NCBI RefSeq assembly: GCF_003627955.1
Contig: NZ_RBWS01000006.1
Coordinates: 248,001 to 312,000, forward strand
Direction: 5' to 3'
DNA length: 64,000 nucleotides
Origin: Sphingobacterium puteale
Lineage (GTDB): Bacteria > Bacteroidota > Bacteroidia > Sphingobacteriales > Sphingobacteriaceae
The notes beneath the pieces are model-generated. The model made no database searches and was not told where the DNA came from. It saw nothing but the letters and a program-made list of their open reading frames with translations. How positions within the stretch are numbered: position 1 is the stretch's first letter; each line of letters opens with the position of its first letter. Below, piece by piece: positions 61,994-64,000 of the stretch. Position numbers and translations under genes: made by a program.

Positions 61994-62548
61994 ATGCGCG
62001 TGATTTCTGAGTTTAAAAAGCAGGAGAAAGATCCGACACGTCGGCAGGCTGTACAGGAACGTTTTAGGTTGGCGCGCAGATTTTTAAATCCGCTTTACCC
62101 GCTGATCCTGAAAGGTTACGGCAATAGTAAGTGTTCGGTGCAGGCGGCTTTTGGTCGAGCCATGTCGCATACCCTGACCAATGTGATCAAAGGTGAATTC
62201 CCGGACTTTAGGATAGAGCCCTCGCTTGCTAAGATCAGCAATGGCATGTTGTCTCCGCTGGCGGTGAATAACTGCACGCGGACAGTCAATAAAATCCAGT
62301 TGACCTGGGATGCCTCCGAATCAAATATCAAGGAATATAGCCAATGGGACGATCAAGTCATCCTCTGTGCTTATGATATCATCAGTGCGCATGCAGCCAT
62401 CAATGAACAGCCGGTTCTCCGGCAGGATACCCAAATGGCAATCGATCTGCCATCCATCCTGCATGCAAAGCCAGTGCACCTCTACCTGTTCTTGCATGAC
62501 CGTGAAGAAAAGCTGTATTCCAGGAGTCAATACCTCGGTCTTTTATAA
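61994..62548 (+). CDS. Second DUF6266-like protein, lacking the N-terminal signature
   Basis: The 184-residue protein aligns with the preceding one after its first 40 residues: VQERFRLARRFLNPLYPLIL, then QAAFGRAMSHTLTNVIKGEF, PDFRIEPSLAKISNGML and VHLYLFLHDREEKLYSRSQY. The N-terminal GxxGKxxGKVG signature is replaced by a short basic start. The pair thus arose by duplication and then diverged. It lies 71 bp after the first copy and 14 bp before the DUF5675 gene, in one operon. Function is unknown. Confidence 0.82.
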   Translation: MRVISEFKKQEKDPTRRQAVQERFRLARRFLNPLYPLILKGYGNSKCSVQAAFGRAMSHTLTNVIKGEFPDFRIEPSLAKISNGMLSPLAVNNCTRTVNKIQLTWDASESNIKEYSQWDDQVILCAYDIISAHAAINEQPVLRQDTQMAIDLPSILHAKPVHLYLFLHDREEKLYSRSQYLGLL

Positions 62549-62562
62549 AATAAAAAGATAGT

Positions 62563-63006
62563 ATGAAATCAGTTGTAAACGTAAAACGTATCAAACAGGG
62601 AGTACATAGCACGGTGTCTGAAATCTTTGTCAACAACACATTCGTCTGCTATAGTCTCGAAAATATTCCGCGGCCAGTAAAAATAAGAGGCGAGACGGCT
62701 ATCCCAGCAGGACGTTATTCCTTAGGTTTTAACCGTGAGGGCGGGATGAATGGCCGCTATTACGACGACTACCCAAAGCTACATCGTGGCATGCTTGAAA
62801 TAATTGATATTCCAAACTTTAGCTACGTCTACTTCCACAAGGGGAATAGCTATAAACAGACCGCTGGCTGTATACTTGTAGGATCCCAGTATGTATTGGA
62901 GGATGGCGATTATCGTCTGTTGGCTTCAGGTGTAGCCTACAAAAAATTGTATTCCATCGTTGTTGCGCTCATGCTGCAGGGATTAGTGGATGTGGAGGTT
63001 CAGTGA
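62563..63006 (+). CDS. DUF5675 family protein, predicted peptidoglycan-active
   Basis: The 147-residue protein has the DUF5675 pattern: VSEIFVNNTFVCYSLENIPR, then GETAIPAGRYSLGFNREGGM, YVYFHKGNSYKQTAGCILVG. The HxGN...TxGCI block resembles the His-x-x...SxGC active site of L,D-transpeptidase/YkuD-like enzymes, with Cys in the right place. Such proteins are encoded in phages and phage-derived cassettes as lysis or cell-wall enzymes. It has no signal peptide, so it would need a holin to reach the wall. The next two genes encode a small protein and a holin-like protein. Confidence 0.85.
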   Translation: MKSVVNVKRIKQGVHSTVSEIFVNNTFVCYSLENIPRPVKIRGETAIPAGRYSLGFNREGGMNGRYYDDYPKLHRGMLEIIDIPNFSYVYFHKGNSYKQTAGCILVGSQYVLEDGDYRLLASGVAYKKLYSIVVALMLQGLVDVEVQ

Positions 63007-63054
63007 TGATGGCTCTTGTTGGAAATTAGGACAAAAAATAAAAATGAAAGAACA

Positions 63055-63279
63055 ATGAAAAAAATCTTTAACAAAATAGGACAGGTGCTGCAGCTGGTGC
63101 TGGCGGCGCCTGTTAAACTGCCGGGTAAAGTCGGGAATGTATTAAAATACGTGGCCTTGGGCCTTGGGATTGTGGAGACAGTATTGGATCGGGAGGAGCC
63201 ACCGCCAGAGGCTGACGACGTAACAGAGAAAGGCTCGAAGGAAGCGCTGGAAAGGAGTGGGGCCGATGAAGCTGAATGA
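63055..63279 (+). CDS. Small protein with amphipathic helix and acidic tail
   Basis: The ATG at 63055 (Met14 of a longer frame from 63016) is preferred because the family starts MKKIFNKIGQVLQLV. The 74-residue product has an amphipathic or membrane-active segment (LVLAAPVKLPGKVGNVLKYV and ALGLGIVETVLD) and then an acidic tail (REEPPPEADD). It overlaps the next gene by 14 bp and follows the DUF5675 gene. It could be an accessory of the holin-like protein. The family is not known to me. Confidence 0.7.
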   Translation: MKKIFNKIGQVLQLVLAAPVKLPGKVGNVLKYVALGLGIVETVLDREEPPPEADDVTEKGSKEALERSGADEAE

Positions 63280-63439
63280 TATCCGTATCTCGGCTATAGG
63301 TGGTACGGTATGCTCGATATGGGCCAGTATCTCGCTGGGCGATGTACTGCAGACGATCCTTACGGCTGCTTTGGGTACACTGGTCAGTTTTGTAACCAGT
63401 CGTTTACTGGGACGCTATAGTAAGCGAAGACGTCCATAA
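63266..63439 (+). CDS. Holin-like small membrane protein
   Basis: The ATG at 63266 (Met4 of a GTG-started frame at 63257) gives a 57-residue protein: MKLNDIRISAIGGTVCSIWA, then a membrane helix SLGDVLQTILTAALGTLVSF and VTSRLLGRYSKRRRP, a strongly basic tail. Two hydrophobic segments plus a positive C-terminus are typical of small holins. Placed after the cell-wall enzyme gene, it forms a lysis-type pair. It is the last gene of the cassette and lies 7 bp before a strong terminator. Confidence 0.75.
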   Translation: MKLNDIRISAIGGTVCSIWASISLGDVLQTILTAALGTLVSFVTSRLLGRYSKRRRP

Positions 63440-63446
63440 TGGAAGA

Positions 63447-63473
63447 CAAGGCGCACCCAAACGGTGCGCCTTG
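63447..63473 (+). terminator. Strong terminator after the DUF6266 cassette
   Basis: CAAGGCGCACC pairs with GGTGCGCCTTG around a 5-nt loop, with no mismatch, followed by CTCATTT. The T-run is short, so efficiency is uncertain. Confidence 0.8.
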
Positions 63474-63674
63474 CTCATTTAGATGAGGTCGGAGATGGAT
63501 ATATATAGGGATATCACGAATCGTGATTAAGAATTGAAACCTTAATGAAGGAAGGTGTAGTAAAGACATTTGCCCGAAGAACTGAGTTGGTTAACCTTTT
63601 GGCTGATGATTATTTGGATAAGAAAGAATAAAGTTAACACAATAGATATTTAGCTAATGAATGAACTTATATAC

Positions 63675-63995
63675 TTATTTTAAAACGGCCTCCGTTTTGA
63701 TTAAAAATTGATCAACGGCCTTCCTAATATCGATTCCAGATCTTTCCGCCAAGACAATCAGCCACCAAATGTTTTCACCAAGTTTATGTTCCAATTCTGC
63801 TTCAGAACCGGCTTTCGGCCAACGTTGTTGTTGCGACATAACGTTTCTGCCCACTAAACCAGCATCCGTTAAATAAGCCAGCGCATCCTCTTCCACAGTC
63901 CATTCACTTCCATGGTGGAGCAATTCCAGTTCGCGATATTTTTCTCTAATTTCCATACTGCGGCGAATGATTTCATCAAAATTTTCTATACTCAT
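63675..63995 (-). CDS. MazG-like nucleotide pyrophosphohydrolase-family protein
   Basis: The 106-residue protein has an all-helical fold with a first helix FDEIIRRSMEIREKYRELEL and a last helix ENIWWLIVLAERSGIDIRKA, VDQFLIKTEAVL. The latter fits the MazG-type ExxE...(D/E)xxWW pattern of small all-alpha NTP pyrophosphatases, but the usual EExxE motif in the first helix is incomplete (LELLHHGSEW). It probably hydrolyses or binds nucleotides. The gene is complete (ATG at 63995, near the window edge). It has no visible link to the cassette. Confidence 0.7.
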   Translation of the reverse strand: MSIENFDEIIRRSMEIREKYRELELLHHGSEWTVEEDALAYLTDAGLVGRNVMSQQQRWPKAGSEAELEHKLGENIWWLIVLAERSGIDIRKAVDQFLIKTEAVLK

Positions 63996-64000
63996 ATCTT

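Noticed and set aside
61278..63439. Complete prophage
   Set aside because: No capsid, terminase, portal, integrase or tail genes in the window; only the lysis-like genes are present.

Overview
The window looks like a chromosomal segment of a Bacteroidota organism, most likely Sphingobacterium or a close relative. The evidence is two SusC/SusD loci, a hybrid two-component sensor with a beta-propeller periplasmic part, DUF6266/DUF6520/DUF6934-type genes, fimbrillin-like lipoproteins, AT-rich coding sequence and several TAnnTTTG -7 promoter elements. No rRNA, tRNA or CRISPR array was seen.

Layout. (1) 1-11.7 kb: a glycan utilisation locus. A hybrid two-component sensor (cut by the window edge) diverges from susC-susD, two SusE-like surface lipoproteins, an SGNH hydrolase and a beta-helix enzyme resembling GH110 alpha-galactosidases. 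(2) 11.7-35.4 kb: a decayed accessory region. It mixes small immunity-like or orphan genes (DUF6934, DUF7710, DUF6985, DUF1963, WG repeats), a fimbrillin-like lipoprotein with a 57-residue partner, two SDR/AraC redox clusters and many broken genes: quinone oxidoreductase, old yellow enzyme, desaturase, osmC, an ECF sigma fragment and an IS1182 relic. Fragments of one ybjQ-like gene recur at four places (12.1, 14.5/15.3, 19.15 and 35.5-36.1 kb). (3) 35.4-48.7 kb: a defence island. One gene set holds an unknown 214-residue protein, an AvcD/DcdV-like P-loop/deoxycytidylate deaminase and an AAA_13/PrrC-like ATPase, followed by a 43-residue ORF or small RNA with its own promoter and terminator. Past an IS21 relic lies a tight three-gene operon: a DUF488 protein, a protein ending in a canonical beta-clamp motif, and a 1285-residue STAND NTPase with a candidate Cap4/Mrr-type nuclease front end and a long helical repeat tail. 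(4) 48.8-48.97 kb: a 170-nt multi-helix element flanked by 8-bp direct repeats, an unassigned structured RNA or a small mobile element. (5) 49.6-60.9 kb: a second susC-susD locus with a TlpA-like thioredoxin/DUF3738 lipid-free exported protein, DUF6520, an AraC regulator and unknown genes. (6) 61.3-63.5 kb: a compact DUF6266-DUF6266-DUF5675-small protein-holin-like cassette closed by a strong terminator, then a MazG-like gene at the edge.

How the genes work together: the two Sus loci import and begin breakdown of oligosaccharides or other nutrients. The island at 36-48 kb is best read as two adjacent anti-phage modules, one depleting deoxynucleotides and one sensing and cutting nucleic acid. 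The many truncated genes around them indicate repeated insertion and deletion, possibly helped by homology between the ybjQ fragments. Family names are from recognition of motifs by eye; no database search was possible.
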